Below are positions 1-7,526 of a stretch of 47,822 nt of DNA, in pieces. Position 1 is the stretch's first letter. Each line of letters opens with the position of its first letter. The translations under genes and the position numbers were made by a program. Under the pieces are notes generated by a model. The model was not told the DNA's origin and ran no database searches. It saw nothing but the letters and a program-made list of their open reading frames with translations. Location: positions 1 through 47,822 of the forward strand of contig NZ_FOES01000019.1 in assembly GCF_900110685.1 (NCBI RefSeq). The letters are read 5' to 3'. Source of the stretch: Piscibacillus halophilus. Its GTDB lineage: Bacteria > Bacillota > Bacilli > Bacillales > Alkalibacillaceae.

Positions 1-241
1 GTTCCAATTCTCTCTCAGATCGAATCCCATAGAAATAACCTACAAACATCATCTTGAATAATACGAGTGGGTCGAGCGAAGGTCGACCATTATCTTCAGA
101 GTAATATGAACGAACTTTTTCTGGAATGAAAGAAAAGTCTATGTATCGATCTATTTTTCTTAATAAATGATCATCAGGGACAAGCTCATCAATTGTAACC
201 ATTTCTATTTCCATTTGACGCTCTTTATTACTATTAAACAT
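1..241 (-). CDS. IS1182-family transposase, N-terminal part (cut by window edge)
   Basis: The reverse strand from an ATG at 241 reads MFNSNKERQMEIEMVTIDEL and continues open to the window edge, about 80 codons. The segments LVPDDHLLRKID and GRPSLDPLVLFKMM are typical of the DUF772 N-terminal domain of IS1182/IS5-like DDE transposases; the catalytic domain lies outside the window. A GGCGGTG ribosome site and a TATAAT -10 box (272-277, reverse strand) precede it, so it may be expressed. Whether the element is intact cannot be judged from here. Confidence 0.85.
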   Translation of the reverse strand, partial: MFNSNKERQMEIEMVTIDELVPDDHLLRKIDRYIDFSFIPEKVRSYYSEDNGRPSLDPLVLFKMMFVGYFYGIRSERELE

Positions 242-320
242 GGGAACACCGCCTTTTATTAATCTAACTATATTATAACAAATTAACGCGGTGAATTGTT
301 AAAGTTTAGGCAAAAAATAT

Positions 321-373
321 AGGCTGTCGAGACTTTCTCGACAGCCTGAGGATCTGACGTTTAGTCAGATCCT
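321..373 (-). terminator. Two tandem hairpins, terminator of the 382-1005 gene
   Basis: Reading leftwards from the stop at 382, there is first a 10-bp perfect stem (349-358 with 364-373) and then a 12-bp perfect stem with a 3-nt loop (321-332 with 336-347), followed by TATATTTTTT. This is a strong double intrinsic terminator. The second hairpin may belong to the end of the neighbouring IS element, but no terminal repeat pair can be checked because the other end is missing. Confidence 0.75.
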
Positions 374-381
374 TTATCCTT

Positions 382-1005
382 TTAAAACCCGTTTTCTGCA
401 TTATTTGGGAAGATAACCGGGCACTGAGGTGGAATTTCTGGAACTGGGCAAGGAGGTAACTCGAGCTGTTCACGTGGTTGACAGAAGTCCGCCACTAATT
501 CTAGTGTGACATCGAATACAGATTGGATACTTTGACATAGACGTACTTGAAGCGCAATATCTAATGTTAAAGCATCCTCATCACAGTCAAGGCTAACAAT
601 TGTACATTCTTCTTCTGTGAATTCAACGTTAATGTCAGTTCCTTCTGGAGCACATAAGATCACTTGCTCTGTTCTGCTTAATACTTGAACAATGACTTCA
701 ACTCCATCTAGGACTGGGATTTCAATTTCAACTTCAAATGTCTTACGAATCGTTACCAATTGTAAAGTAATTTCTACACCGTCAATGACGAATTCACGAT
801 CTTCACGATCAAGAATTTCAACTGCTTGAGGTATAATATTACATGTAATCTCTAATTCGTCAATAAGATCACATGTTACACCAATTGGTAGAGTTAGTGC
901 AGCAAGGTTGATCTCGAATGTTTCTTCATTAAAAATCCAGTCATAGACTTTTTCTGTATTAATACATAATAGTTCTTGCCCACCTGATATATGATTAGGT
1001 TTCAT
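382..1005 (-). CDS. Conserved hypothetical protein, possible spore-surface protein
   Basis: 207 residues from ATG 1005, chosen because the GAGAGAGGTG ribosome site sits about 9 nt upstream; a GTG at 1017 is an alternative. The protein is acidic and beta-rich, with scattered cysteines (LLCINTEKVYDW near the start, VTCDL, VILCAPEGT, RLCQSIQS, DFCQPRE) and a Pro/Cys-rich tail. There is no signal peptide or membrane segment. I recall similar uncharacterised Bacillaceae proteins with the CINTxKVYDW and QSIQSxFxVT motifs, but no assigned function. A candidate sigma-K promoter upstream (1080-1109) suggests late mother-cell expression and a coat or exosporium role; this is inference. It has its own terminator and is not in the JAB operon. 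Confidence 0.7.
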   Translation of the reverse strand: MKPNHISGGQELLCINTEKVYDWIFNEETFEINLAALTLPIGVTCDLIDELEITCNIIPQAVEILDREDREFVIDGVEITLQLVTIRKTFEVEIEIPVLDGVEVIVQVLSRTEQVILCAPEGTDINVEFTEEECTIVSLDCDEDALTLDIALQVRLCQSIQSVFDVTLELVADFCQPREQLELPPCPVPEIPPQCPVIFPNNAENGF

Positions 1006-1079
1006 TAAAGCAAACACCTCTCTCTTTTCTTTGCAGTAGTTTTGTAAGTCCTTCTAAACTATTGAAGTTCTTACACTGA

Positions 1080-1109
1080 TAGAATATGCTTTAGCCATGA
1101 AGTGATGTA
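1080..1109 (-). promoter_or_regulatory. Candidate sigma-K promoter
   Basis: On the reverse strand, TACA (1109-1106) and CATATTCTA (1088-1080) are separated by 17 bp. This fits the sigma-K pattern of an AC-containing -35 and a CATAnnnTA -10. The expected start would be about 65 nt upstream of the ATG at 1005. The pattern is short, so chance is possible. Confidence 0.4.
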
Positions 1110-1169
1110 GTGAGAGAGCATATTTTAATCATATTTTTTATATAATTATGATGAACGATTATATTAAAA

Positions 1170-1206
1170 AGGCTCTTTAGTATTTAACCATTATACTAAA
1201 GAGCCT
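1170..1206 (-). terminator. Intrinsic terminator of the 2449-1215 operon
   Basis: A 14-bp perfect stem (1170-1183 with 1193-1206) has a 9-nt loop and is followed on the reverse strand by TTTTTAATAT. It closes the leftward operon ending with the 27-residue peptide. Confidence 0.85.
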
Positions 1207-1214
1207 CTATTATT

Positions 1215-1298
1215 TTATTTGCCACAACCACAATTCTTTTTCTTTTTGGTAGATTTTTTTTTCACATTTGTTGGAGTAGCTTTAAACTTTTTTCCCAT
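1215..1298 (-). CDS. Lys-rich 27-residue peptide ending CGCGK
   Basis: The reverse strand encodes MGKKFKATPTNVKKKS, then TKKKKNCGCGK and TAA: 11 lysines, with two cysteines in a C-G-C motif near the C terminus. The ATG at 1298 lies 9 nt after AAGGAAG; an in-frame ATG at 1304 is an alternative. It overlaps the 3' end of the JAB gene by 17 bp in another frame and is followed directly by the operon terminator, which supports it being a real final gene. Short basic Cys-containing peptides occur among spore coat or DNA-associated proteins, but no family is recognised. Confidence 0.5.
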   Translation of the reverse strand: MGKKFKATPTNVKKKSTKKKKNCGCGK

Positions 1299-1737
1299 TT
1301 TCATTCACTTCCTTTCCCGAACCATTGTCAATAATTAAAGGACATTCCTTATAATCAAGGTGGTTTAAAATTTCATAACATTTTACAGTTGGTTTTAAAT
1401 GTTTTAAGGAAACGATGATCATTTTAACATCGGTATCCATATGATTTCTTAAATCAAGAGATGAAGGGACCGCACGTGTGGAAGGGTGTGAATGGTAAAT
1501 AGCAACCACCTCTTGATTTATGAATGATACCGCTGATAAAACCCGTTCTAATTGCTTAGAAGTGATTTTAAACTGATTTTCATCTTTTGACTCATTAATC
1601 AAAGGTAAAAATGTTTGAATTTTCCTTTTCTGACCGATCAATAATCCGCAACCCTCAGACGGTAAAGAATATGTGGCGTGCTCTATCATTTCATTTAATA
1701 CGTGGCGCTTGATTGTAATTGGATCAGCATGTGTCAT
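1282..1737 (-). CDS. JAB/MPN-domain (JAMM) metalloprotease-like protein
   Basis: 151 residues forming one MPN domain of the RPN8/RPN11 superfamily. The JAMM zinc signature is complete: Glu28 (PSEGCGLLIG), then H82-S-H84-P and S92-x-x-D95 (HSHPSTRAVPSSLD). Members are zinc isopeptidases or peptidases acting on ubiquitin-like, sulfur-carrier or tail peptides; some bacterial ones work in thiocarboxylate sulfur transfer. No ThiS/MoaD-like partner is nearby. The start overlaps the stop of the preceding frame (ATGA at 1737-1734), which implies translational coupling, and the 3' end overlaps the CGCGK peptide. The substrate could be one of its operon partners; this is speculative. Confidence 0.85.
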   Translation of the reverse strand: MTHADPITIKRHVLNEMIEHATYSLPSEGCGLLIGQKRKIQTFLPLINESKDENQFKITSKQLERVLSAVSFINQEVVAIYHSHPSTRAVPSSLDLRNHMDTDVKMIIVSLKHLKPTVKCYEILNHLDYKECPLIIDNGSGKEVNENGKKV

Positions 1738-1963
1738 TTTTTCTTCCTAAAGAAAGCAGAATTGAGTAGTTGTTCTAATGGTGATTTGGTCTCATTTTTC
1801 TTTGAGTTAATAAGAGAATTCCTGTTTTGGGAGGTTTGTTCTTTCGTTTCTGTTTTTTCTACATCAACCTGTTTATCGTTCTTTTGTTTTTGAGGTTGTT
1901 TTTCCTCTGATGGTTTAGGATTATTTTTAGCTTTAACATGATATCTATTTACCGTTTTTTTTT
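1734..1963 (-). other. Open -1 frame extension after an A9 run, no start codon of its own
   Basis: After the A9 run (1963-1955 on the reverse strand) the -1 frame is open for about 74 codons and ends with TGA at 1736-1734, overlapping the ATG of the JAB gene. It contains no ATG, GTG or TTG, and a TAA lies just upstream in the same frame, so it can only be translated by slippage or if the run differs in length by one base. The peptide is Lys/Gln/Glu-rich and ends SPLEQLLNSAFFRKKK, echoing the frame-0 end LQQIFNSSRSVQQYKKKR. Fusion would give a protein of about 238 residues. Confidence 0.6.
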
Positions 1964-2449
1964 ATATTGTTGAACAGATCTTGACGAGTTGAAAATTTGT
2001 TGTAACTGACTATATCCAGATGCTCTGCTAGGGCGATGTACTTGAGTGTTCATTGATCGGTTTTGGGGTACAGGCTGTTGTTGATTCATCGGCTGGGTAG
2101 TTGGTGGTGTTTGATTAACTTCATTTTGTTCTGAAAGTAATTGTTTTATATCACTAAGATCTTGTTGCATGGTTAAGAAAATAGATTTTAATTCTTTTAA
2201 TTCTTGTTGAATGGAAGGTGACTGATTATCTACATTCTCTACACGCTCCTGTTGATCTTCATTCAATTTCTGTACAGCTCCTTCTATATGATTTATTTTT
2301 TTAATAAGTGACTTGAGGTCAGTCTTAATATCCGAATTAATTTGTTGATTGTTTTCTTCTTTTAACATCTTTAGCATTTGATAGGATTCACTTAATTTAG
2401 CCTTTAATTGTTCTACATCATTCTTTTCATGGAATTCATGTTTTCCCAA
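1949..2449 (-). CDS. Coiled-coil, Gln/Asn-rich hypothetical protein with slippery A9 end
   Basis: 166 residues in frame 0 from a TTG at 2449; AGAGGTGA lies about 6 nt upstream and there is no usable ATG. Residues 1-100 are strongly predicted coiled coil by eye (heptads such as LKSLIKKINHIEGAVQKL). Residues 105-145 are Gln/Pro/Asn-rich. The tail LQQIFNSSRSVQQYKKKR is basic. The codons for KKK form an A9 run that can redirect translation into the open -1 frame. It is the first gene of a leftward operon with the JAB protein and the CGCGK peptide. No family is recognised; a structural role, perhaps spore related, is a guess. If the A9 count is a sequencing error, this is really one longer gene. 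Confidence 0.65.
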   Translation of the reverse strand: MGKHEFHEKNDVEQLKAKLSESYQMLKMLKEENNQQINSDIKTDLKSLIKKINHIEGAVQKLNEDQQERVENVDNQSPSIQQELKELKSIFLTMQQDLSDIKQLLSEQNEVNQTPPTTQPMNQQQPVPQNRSMNTQVHRPSRASGYSQLQQIFNSSRSVQQYKKKR

Positions 2450-2501
2450 CTAGACTCACCTCTTAACATTATTATCATATTGTACATTTAATAGATTGGT
2501 G

Positions 2502-2520
2502 CATTTATAATCTATAAATG
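2502..2520. promoter_or_regulatory. Perfect 8-bp inverted repeat between divergent operons
   Basis: CATTTATA-ATC-TATAAATG lies midway between the leftward operon starting at 2449 and the rightward one starting at 2620. It is a candidate operator for a shared regulator; the regulator is unknown. Confidence 0.35.
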
Positions 2521-2540
2521 TATTTTTGTCATAGATTACA

Positions 2541-2570
2541 GTCTATTTCATAAACAAATGCCATACGCAT
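2541..2570 (+). promoter_or_regulatory. Candidate sigma-E-like promoter
   Basis: GTCTATT (2541-2547) and CATACGCAT (2562-2570) are 14 bp apart. This resembles the sigma-E pattern (KMATATT, 14-15 bp, CATACAMT) with some mismatches. It would drive the rightward operon at 2620. Confidence 0.3.
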
Positions 2571-2619
2571 AAATATAAAGTAGCGCTTAATCTTAATCTA
2601 TGAAGGAAGTGTCTTAATC

Positions 2620-3177
2620 ATGAGTGATCATTCGGTTAAACGCTTGAAAAATCAATTAGATTTAGTTGAAAAACAGACGGATGAGTTAATCGGAATTTTA
2701 AAAGAAAAAAAGCAAGTACAGACAAAAGGTGTTCAACTCATTAGTTATTTTTCTTATTCGGTTAATATCATGTACGATGGTGGCGAACATCTTTTGCTAG
2801 GGAATTTTACTATTCAAAATCTTGGATCTGAGGACATAACCAATCCTTATATTTGTATAAAATTACCTGAAAATGGCTTATTTCAGTTAAATGGGAAAAT
2901 AGTTAATCCTGAACATAAAAATAAAGCTCAAGTAGATGGTTGGGAACGGTTCACTGAAGAAGGGGAATCGCAAGATTATTGGTTAAGACCAATCAAACAT
3001 CAAAGAATCACTCCAGAAGAAAACCTTGTATTTTCAAACTTTCAAATCAAATGGCAACCTGAAGCTTCTTACCAAGCAGCTGTTTTAGCTTACGTTTATA
3101 GTGACCAAACACCAAAAGGTATTCCCGCGCTTAATTCTATTAATATAAGCGGACAACTAAAAGGAGGAAGCTCATGA
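2620..3177 (+). CDS. Conserved hypothetical protein with coiled-coil N terminus
   Basis: 185 residues. The first 35 form an amphipathic helix (KRLKNQLDLVEKQTDELIGIL); the rest looks like a beta-sandwich domain with motifs GNFTIQNLGSEDI, NPYICIKLPE and DYWLRPIKHQ. It has no signal peptide, no cysteine-rich region and no transmembrane helix. The ATG follows GAAGGAAG. Its stop overlaps the ATG of the next gene (ATGA), so the two are translationally coupled. Function is not recognised; the two neighbours are also helical or coiled-coil proteins, suggesting one assembly. Confidence 0.7.
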   Translation: MSDHSVKRLKNQLDLVEKQTDELIGILKEKKQVQTKGVQLISYFSYSVNIMYDGGEHLLLGNFTIQNLGSEDITNPYICIKLPENGLFQLNGKIVNPEHKNKAQVDGWERFTEEGESQDYWLRPIKHQRITPEENLVFSNFQIKWQPEASYQAAVLAYVYSDQTPKGIPALNSINISGQLKGGSS

Positions 3178-3470
3178 CTCAAGATCGAAACCTTCTAATT
3201 AAGAAGTTGTTACATCAAACGTTAAGTGAACAGGTTGAGAAAATGAAGGAGAATGAGGATCCCGATCAAAGTTTTATTTACTTAGAAGGCGAAAGCATGC
3301 ATTTATTATTGATGTATTTACTGCTTGGTTTGGAAGATAAAGTGAATGATCAAGGTGTAACCCCACAGTCGGCTCAAGAAATTGAAGAAGTCGAACCTCT
3401 TAACGAACAACTAAACCGAATCCATGAAAAAATAAATAAAGCGATTCAAGAACATACGAACCCTAACTAA
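3174..3470 (+). CDS. Small acidic helical hypothetical protein
   Basis: 98 residues, mostly helical and acidic, with a hydrophobic central stretch (MHLLLMYLLLGLED) too short and too charged at its edges to be a clear membrane span. A strong AAAGGAGG ribosome site lies inside the end of the previous gene and the start overlaps its stop by 4 bp. No family is recognised. Tight coupling suggests a complex with the product of 2620-3177. Confidence 0.65.
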   Translation: MTQDRNLLIKKLLHQTLSEQVEKMKENEDPDQSFIYLEGESMHLLLMYLLLGLEDKVNDQGVTPQSAQEIEEVEPLNEQLNRIHEKINKAIQEHTNPN

Positions 3471-3538
3471 TTAAAGAACTTCTCCTTTGATCAGGGCATA
3501 TACATAAGTAGCCAGGATGTCAGAAGGGGAGGATGTTT

Positions 3539-4264
3539 TTGTCTAGAAAAGTACAAGACCCTATTCAATTACAACAAAAACTCATCCATGTTCAATCAGA
3601 ATTGAAAAAGCAACAAAAGCGATTAAATAATTATAAACAAACCTATAAATATCAGATGATTGAGCAATTAAAACAAGAAAATGCGATCCTTGAATCTGAT
3701 AATGAGGAGTTAGAAGAGCATTTATATTCATTAGAGGAGAAATTAGATAAGTATAAAAGTCATTTGGATGTTGCGAATATAAAAGTCCATATGTATCAGC
3801 AGGCTTTAGAGAAAATGAATCACGAGTATAGTCAGTTAAAGGATGATTACCAAGATTTAAAAAATGACTATAAGAAGCTACAAGATCATTTATTTCATGC
3901 TCAATCCTCTAAGCAACAGATAAAAGAGGAATTAGTGAATAAGAATAAAGAAGTCGAACGGTATGTTCAATATAAAGTTCAATATGAACATCGAGTTGAA
4001 CAATTAGAGACTCAGCATAACGTATTAAATAAAGAAAACGATCACTATCAAAATATGAATGTGATGTTAAAGAATCAAAATCGACGTTTAGAAGAGAACT
4101 ATAAAAAGTTTTTAATTCGTTATTTGGTTAAACAGTTATTAGCGATCCGTGGTGCGAAACAAATCGCAACCCAACGTGAACCATCATCTAAAGAGCGTTT
4201 GATTTTTGAGCTTGAGAAAAAGTTAAATGACATATCGAATGAAATACAAGAACTTGAAAATTAG
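3539..4264 (+). CDS. Long coiled-coil hypothetical protein
   Basis: About 241 residues, almost entirely coiled coil from residue 10 to 175 (repeated heptads such as LEEHLYSLEEKLDKY), followed by a basic segment RYLVKQLLAIRGAKQ and an acidic tail. The TTG at 3539 is preferred because AAGGGGAGG ends 6 nt before it; an ATG at 3533 directly abuts the ribosome site. It is rich in Lys, Glu, Gln, Asn and Tyr and has no membrane segment or motif of known families (SMC, spectrin-like, phage). It follows the two preceding genes after 68 bp and ends before a bidirectional terminator. A structural or scaffold role is the only fair inference. Confidence 0.65.
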   Translation: MSRKVQDPIQLQQKLIHVQSELKKQQKRLNNYKQTYKYQMIEQLKQENAILESDNEELEEHLYSLEEKLDKYKSHLDVANIKVHMYQQALEKMNHEYSQLKDDYQDLKNDYKKLQDHLFHAQSSKQQIKEELVNKNKEVERYVQYKVQYEHRVEQLETQHNVLNKENDHYQNMNVMLKNQNRRLEENYKKFLIRYLVKQLLAIRGAKQIATQREPSSKERLIFELEKKLNDISNEIQELEN

Positions 4265-4297
4265 TACGAGAAAAGTGTAAATCTAAGGTAGTTAATT

Positions 4298-4351
4298 AAA
4301 AAAGTGCTGTCCCAATTCGTCACTTTATATGACTTTGGGATAGCACTTTTT
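4298..4351. terminator. Bidirectional terminator between convergent genes
   Basis: The stem AAAAAAGTGCTGTCCCAA (4298-4315) pairs with TTGGGATAGCACTTTTT (4335-4351), with one G-U pair and a 19-nt loop. It has A and T runs on both sides and lies between the convergent genes ending at 4264 and 4360. Confidence 0.85.
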
Positions 4352-4359
4352 AAATGGTT

Positions 4360-5625
4360 TTAAGAAACAACTTTTTCTTTGGTATGAAGTAAATCTTTTT
4401 CCACTTGGCCATCTTTAATAACATATTGAATTTGATCGTTGTCAGCTAATGAGTATATATTTTCAAGAGGGTTTCCTTTTACAACAACTACATCTGCCAT
4501 TTTACCTTCTTCAATCGTTCCTATTTGATCTACCCATCCTAAACATTCAGCAGCTGTTTTCGTCGTCGCTACAATGGCATCCATTGGCGTCATGCCAGCA
4601 TCGACCATTAAACCTAGTTCGCGTAAGTTGGTACCATGTTTCATGACACCTGCATCTGTGCCCATAGCAATTTTAACTCCTGCTTGATAAGCCTTGGTAA
4701 AACTAGCTTTGTGCTGTTCAATCACCTCTTTAGATTTATCGACGGCAGATTGTGGCATTCCTTTTTCATCTGCTGTTTCTAAAACGGATACCGGAGCTAG
4801 TAAGGTTGGAACAAGGTATGTTCCGTTTTCAAGCATAAGTTCAATTGCTTCATCATCAATAAAGATTCCGTGTTCAATCGAGTGAATCCCAGCTCGAACC
4901 GCATTTTTAATCCCTTCAGAACCTTGGGCATGGGCCATGACTTTAACCCCTTTACGGAACTTTCCTTCCTCGACAATGGCTTTTAATTCTTCAAGTGAGA
5001 ACTGAGTGAATTCAGGGTGGTCTGTAGGGCTAAGGACTCCACCTGTGGCATGCACTTTAATGACTTCAGCACCAGCTCGTAGCATTTCGCGTGTCTTCTT
5101 TCGAACCTCAGCGACTCCATCACAACGTCCATCTGGCATGCCGCGATGTCCAGAAGGGAGGATGTCTAATACATCCCCGTTTAATTGTGTCCCATCCCCA
5201 TGGCCGCCTGTAATGGTTAAGGCGTTAATACTTAGCTGCATTCTTGGACCTTTTATCAAACCTTCTTCTATTGCTTTTTTAACACCTAAATCCGTTCCAA
5301 GAGCATCACGGACCGTCGTTACACCAGCATTTAATGTGTTCTTTAAATATTTTTGAGCTTCAAAGTACATGTAAGAAAAAGGTTTAGTCAGACGTTCTGA
5401 TAAAGGTGAATACTCCATCATCATGTGTACGTGCGTATCAATTAGTCCTGGAAGAATGGTTCCTCCTTGAGCATCCAGTACTTTTTCATTTCCTGTTGCA
5501 TTATATTCAGATTCAGGACCTACGTAGACAATATGTTGATTTTCTATAACTACGACTTGATCGGATTGAGGGTCACCACCATTTCCATCGATTAATAAAC
5601 CATTTTTAATTAATGTTTTTGCCAT
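4360..5625 (-). CDS. Metal-dependent amidohydrolase (prolidase/imidazolonepropionase-like)
   Basis: 421 residues with the full amidohydrolase-superfamily layout: N-terminal composite beta domain, then GLIDTHVHMMM (HxH metal pair near 64-66), EVIKVHATGG (bridging Lys and nearby His), VMAHAQG and SIEHG (metal His), and AMGTDAGV (catalytic Asp), ending with GKMADVVVV. This fits the COG1228 group, which includes Xaa-Pro dipeptidases acting on N-acyl or dipeptide-like amides, so a cytosolic binuclear zinc hydrolase is expected. AGGAGGTTTTACAA precedes the ATG. It lies 13 bp downstream of a permease gene on the same strand, so the permease probably imports its substrate. The exact substrate cannot be read. 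Confidence 0.85.
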   Translation of the reverse strand: MAKTLIKNGLLIDGNGGDPQSDQVVVIENQHIVYVGPESEYNATGNEKVLDAQGGTILPGLIDTHVHMMMEYSPLSERLTKPFSYMYFEAQKYLKNTLNAGVTTVRDALGTDLGVKKAIEEGLIKGPRMQLSINALTITGGHGDGTQLNGDVLDILPSGHRGMPDGRCDGVAEVRKKTREMLRAGAEVIKVHATGGVLSPTDHPEFTQFSLEELKAIVEEGKFRKGVKVMAHAQGSEGIKNAVRAGIHSIEHGIFIDDEAIELMLENGTYLVPTLLAPVSVLETADEKGMPQSAVDKSKEVIEQHKASFTKAYQAGVKIAMGTDAGVMKHGTNLRELGLMVDAGMTPMDAIVATTKTAAECLGWVDQIGTIEEGKMADVVVVKGNPLENIYSLADNDQIQYVIKDGQVEKDLLHTKEKVVS

Positions 5626-5638
5626 TTGTAAAACCTCC

Positions 5639-6811
5639 TCATAGAGTTTGAATTAAAATACCTGCAATGATGACTGAAGCCACTGTTACGGTGGTAAAGC
5701 CACCAATTAACATAGGTGTTAAAAGCTCATCAAAAATCATCTTTTCTTCTTTTTCATTACGAGCCACACTTCTACTTACTTCTTCACAAAGGATGTAATC
5801 TCCTGGAAATCCGAATAATGCTGTTAGTGCAACTGGCATTCCTTTGTATGGATGCCATTTAACTAATTTAGATCCGATAAATCCACCAAGAGCAATACCA
5901 AAAGTACCGAGTAATAAAATGGTTAAAATAGCCGGTAAATTATCTAAAACTTGTTGAGGCGTCACATCTGCCATCGTACCAATGACCACGAAGATAATCC
6001 CGATCATGGTTAAGGTAAAAGAATTTGCTTTGTTTAATGATTCATTTTCTAGTAAGCCAATTTTTACTGATAGAATTCCGAGACCTAAACACCATAAGCT
6101 ATAATGAACACCTGTTATTTCACCTAAGATGACTCCAATTGCACCAACAACAAACACTAGGAAAAGTTTAATGGTAGGACTAGAACGTAAAGGACCTTGT
6201 TTCTGTTGATCTAGAGGTTGTTTTAGTGCATTTCCATTCATAGGAACAAAAGTCCCATCATCAATTCCCTTGATCATCTTAGCGGCATAGCGTCTCATAA
6301 AGTTTAACGCTAATGGCATCCCTAATACTCCTTGGAAAGCAACAATTAGAGCTGGAACCACAATAATGGTGAAAAGGCCAATTTCGGTTAGTTTCTCCTG
6401 TGTAATTAATAAAGCCACCACACCACCACTAATGGGGCCGATCCCAGCGACGGCTGTTTCATAATTAAATACAAATGTTACAACGGATAACACGAGGATT
6501 CCAGAAATTATAATTCCACTTAAACCAATAATGACAGCTTTATATTGACTTTTTAATACAGTTAATGGGATTAAAGTTCCCATATGAACAATAGCTGGAC
6601 CAATTAGAATAGAACCCAATAAAGCGAATTGTGAGCGATCCATGATGTCTTCTGGGAAAATCCCAGTCCACGACAGGATTAGGAAGCCCACCATAGCAGT
6701 TAATAACATTGGAACTCTAGCTTTCGTTACAATCGATACCCATTCACCGAATGCGATTAAAGTGAAAATGAGTACGGTTGCAATCAATGGGTTATGAAGT
6801 AATTCTGTCAT
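5639..6811 (-). CDS. Polytopic membrane permease, probable partner of the amidohydrolase
   Basis: 390 residues from the ATG at 6811, placed by AAGGAGGGATTAGGA just upstream; a longer frame to 6844 lacks a ribosome site. About ten hydrophobic segments are visible, with Gly-rich breaks such as GIGPISGGVVALLI and a cytoplasmic loop near 185-215 (MNGNALKQPLDQQK). The layout recalls Na+-coupled carboxylate or amino-acid symporters and the related uncharacterised Bacillus permeases, but no diagnostic motif fixes the substrate. It is the first gene of a two-gene unit with the amidohydrolase. Candidate cre sites lie in the gap upstream. Confidence 0.7.
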   Translation of the reverse strand: MTELLHNPLIATVLIFTLIAFGEWVSIVTKARVPMLLTAMVGFLILSWTGIFPEDIMDRSQFALLGSILIGPAIVHMGTLIPLTVLKSQYKAVIIGLSGIIISGILVLSVVTFVFNYETAVAGIGPISGGVVALLITQEKLTEIGLFTIIVVPALIVAFQGVLGMPLALNFMRRYAAKMIKGIDDGTFVPMNGNALKQPLDQQKQGPLRSSPTIKLFLVFVVGAIGVILGEITGVHYSLWCLGLGILSVKIGLLENESLNKANSFTLTMIGIIFVVIGTMADVTPQQVLDNLPAILTILLLGTFGIALGGFIGSKLVKWHPYKGMPVALTALFGFPGDYILCEEVSRSVARNEKEEKMIFDELLTPMLIGGFTTVTVASVIIAGILIQTL

Positions 6812-6921
6812 TCCTAATCCCTCCTTAGAAAATTTAATAATCACTATAGCACCGGGTTAATGTACTGTCTAGACCTAATTTCTGATTATTTTTTCAAGTT
6901 AGAATAATATTAATAATGTTA

Positions 6922-6992
6922 TGGAAGCGATTTATTCATGAAGGTGTTCAAAAAGGAAACGGTTACAAGGGAAGAGGTTTGAACCGCTTACA
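6922..6992. promoter_or_regulatory. Cluster of three cre-like sites
   Basis: Against the CcpA consensus TGWAANCGNTNWCA, TGGAAGCGATTTAT (6922-6935) matches 11 of 14, AGGAAACGGTTACA (6954-6967) 12 of 14 and TTGAACCGCTTACA (6979-6992) 12 of 14. The last two are direct repeats 25 bp apart sharing AAMCGSTTACAA. They lie between the divergent permease and rhodanese genes. CcpA or another LacI-family repressor could bind here. Confidence 0.45.
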
Positions 6993-7027
6993 AAATAATA
7001 AAATTTTTTTAATTTACATCTAAATCT

Positions 7028-7063
7028 AATGGTGTTTGATACCATTACTGTATAAATTAAGAT
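7028..7063 (+). promoter_or_regulatory. Promoter with inverted repeat upstream of the rhodanese gene
   Basis: TTGATA (7036-7041) and TAAGAT (7058-7063) are separated by 16 bp. A perfect inverted repeat AATGGT-N7-ACCATT (7028-7046) overlaps the -35 box and could be an operator. Confidence 0.4.
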
Positions 7064-7111
7064 AATAGTAGAAAATTAAGGTAAGAATAATGTTAAAGGA
7101 GACACCTAATT

Positions 7112-7417
7112 ATGGCTCATAAACAAATGACACCTGATGAAGTAAGAAAACGATTAGAAAATAACGAAAATTTAAGTATTATTGATGTACGTGAAGATGA
7201 TGAAGTGGCAGAAGGTATAATACCTGGAGCAGCACATATCCCTTTAGGAGAGCTACATTTACGTTTAAACGAAATCAATCAAGGTGAAGAACACATTATG
7301 GTTTGTCGTTCAGGTGGTCGCAGTGGTAAAGCAACCGATTTTTTATTGAGTAAAGGTTTTAAAGTAAAGAACATGCCAGGTGGAATGCTGGAATGGGACG
7401 GGAAAGTTGAAAGATAA
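7112..7417 (+). CDS. Single-domain rhodanese-like sulfurtransferase
   Basis: 101 residues with one rhodanese domain. IDVRED (Asp25, Arg27) is the usual N-terminal signature. The active loop VCRSGGRSG carries catalytic Cys65, which forms the persulfide, followed by the CxxGxRS-type anion-binding loop. GMLEWDG near the end matches the C-terminal motif of PspE/GlpE/YqhL-type proteins. It is a cytosolic sulfane-sulfur carrier; acceptor unknown. It is monocistronic, with its own promoter and a GGAGACACCTAATT ribosome site. Confidence 0.9.
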   Translation: MAHKQMTPDEVRKRLENNENLSIIDVREDDEVAEGIIPGAAHIPLGELHLRLNEINQGEEHIMVCRSGGRSGKATDFLLSKGFKVKNMPGGMLEWDGKVER

Positions 7418-7526
7418 GCCTAGCCACAATTAAGTAGTTGTTATTATAGTCAAAAACATCTATAAATCTATAAAAAAACGGATGAAGTTAGGTATATCGT
7501 ATATATTTTAACTTCTAAATAAGGAC

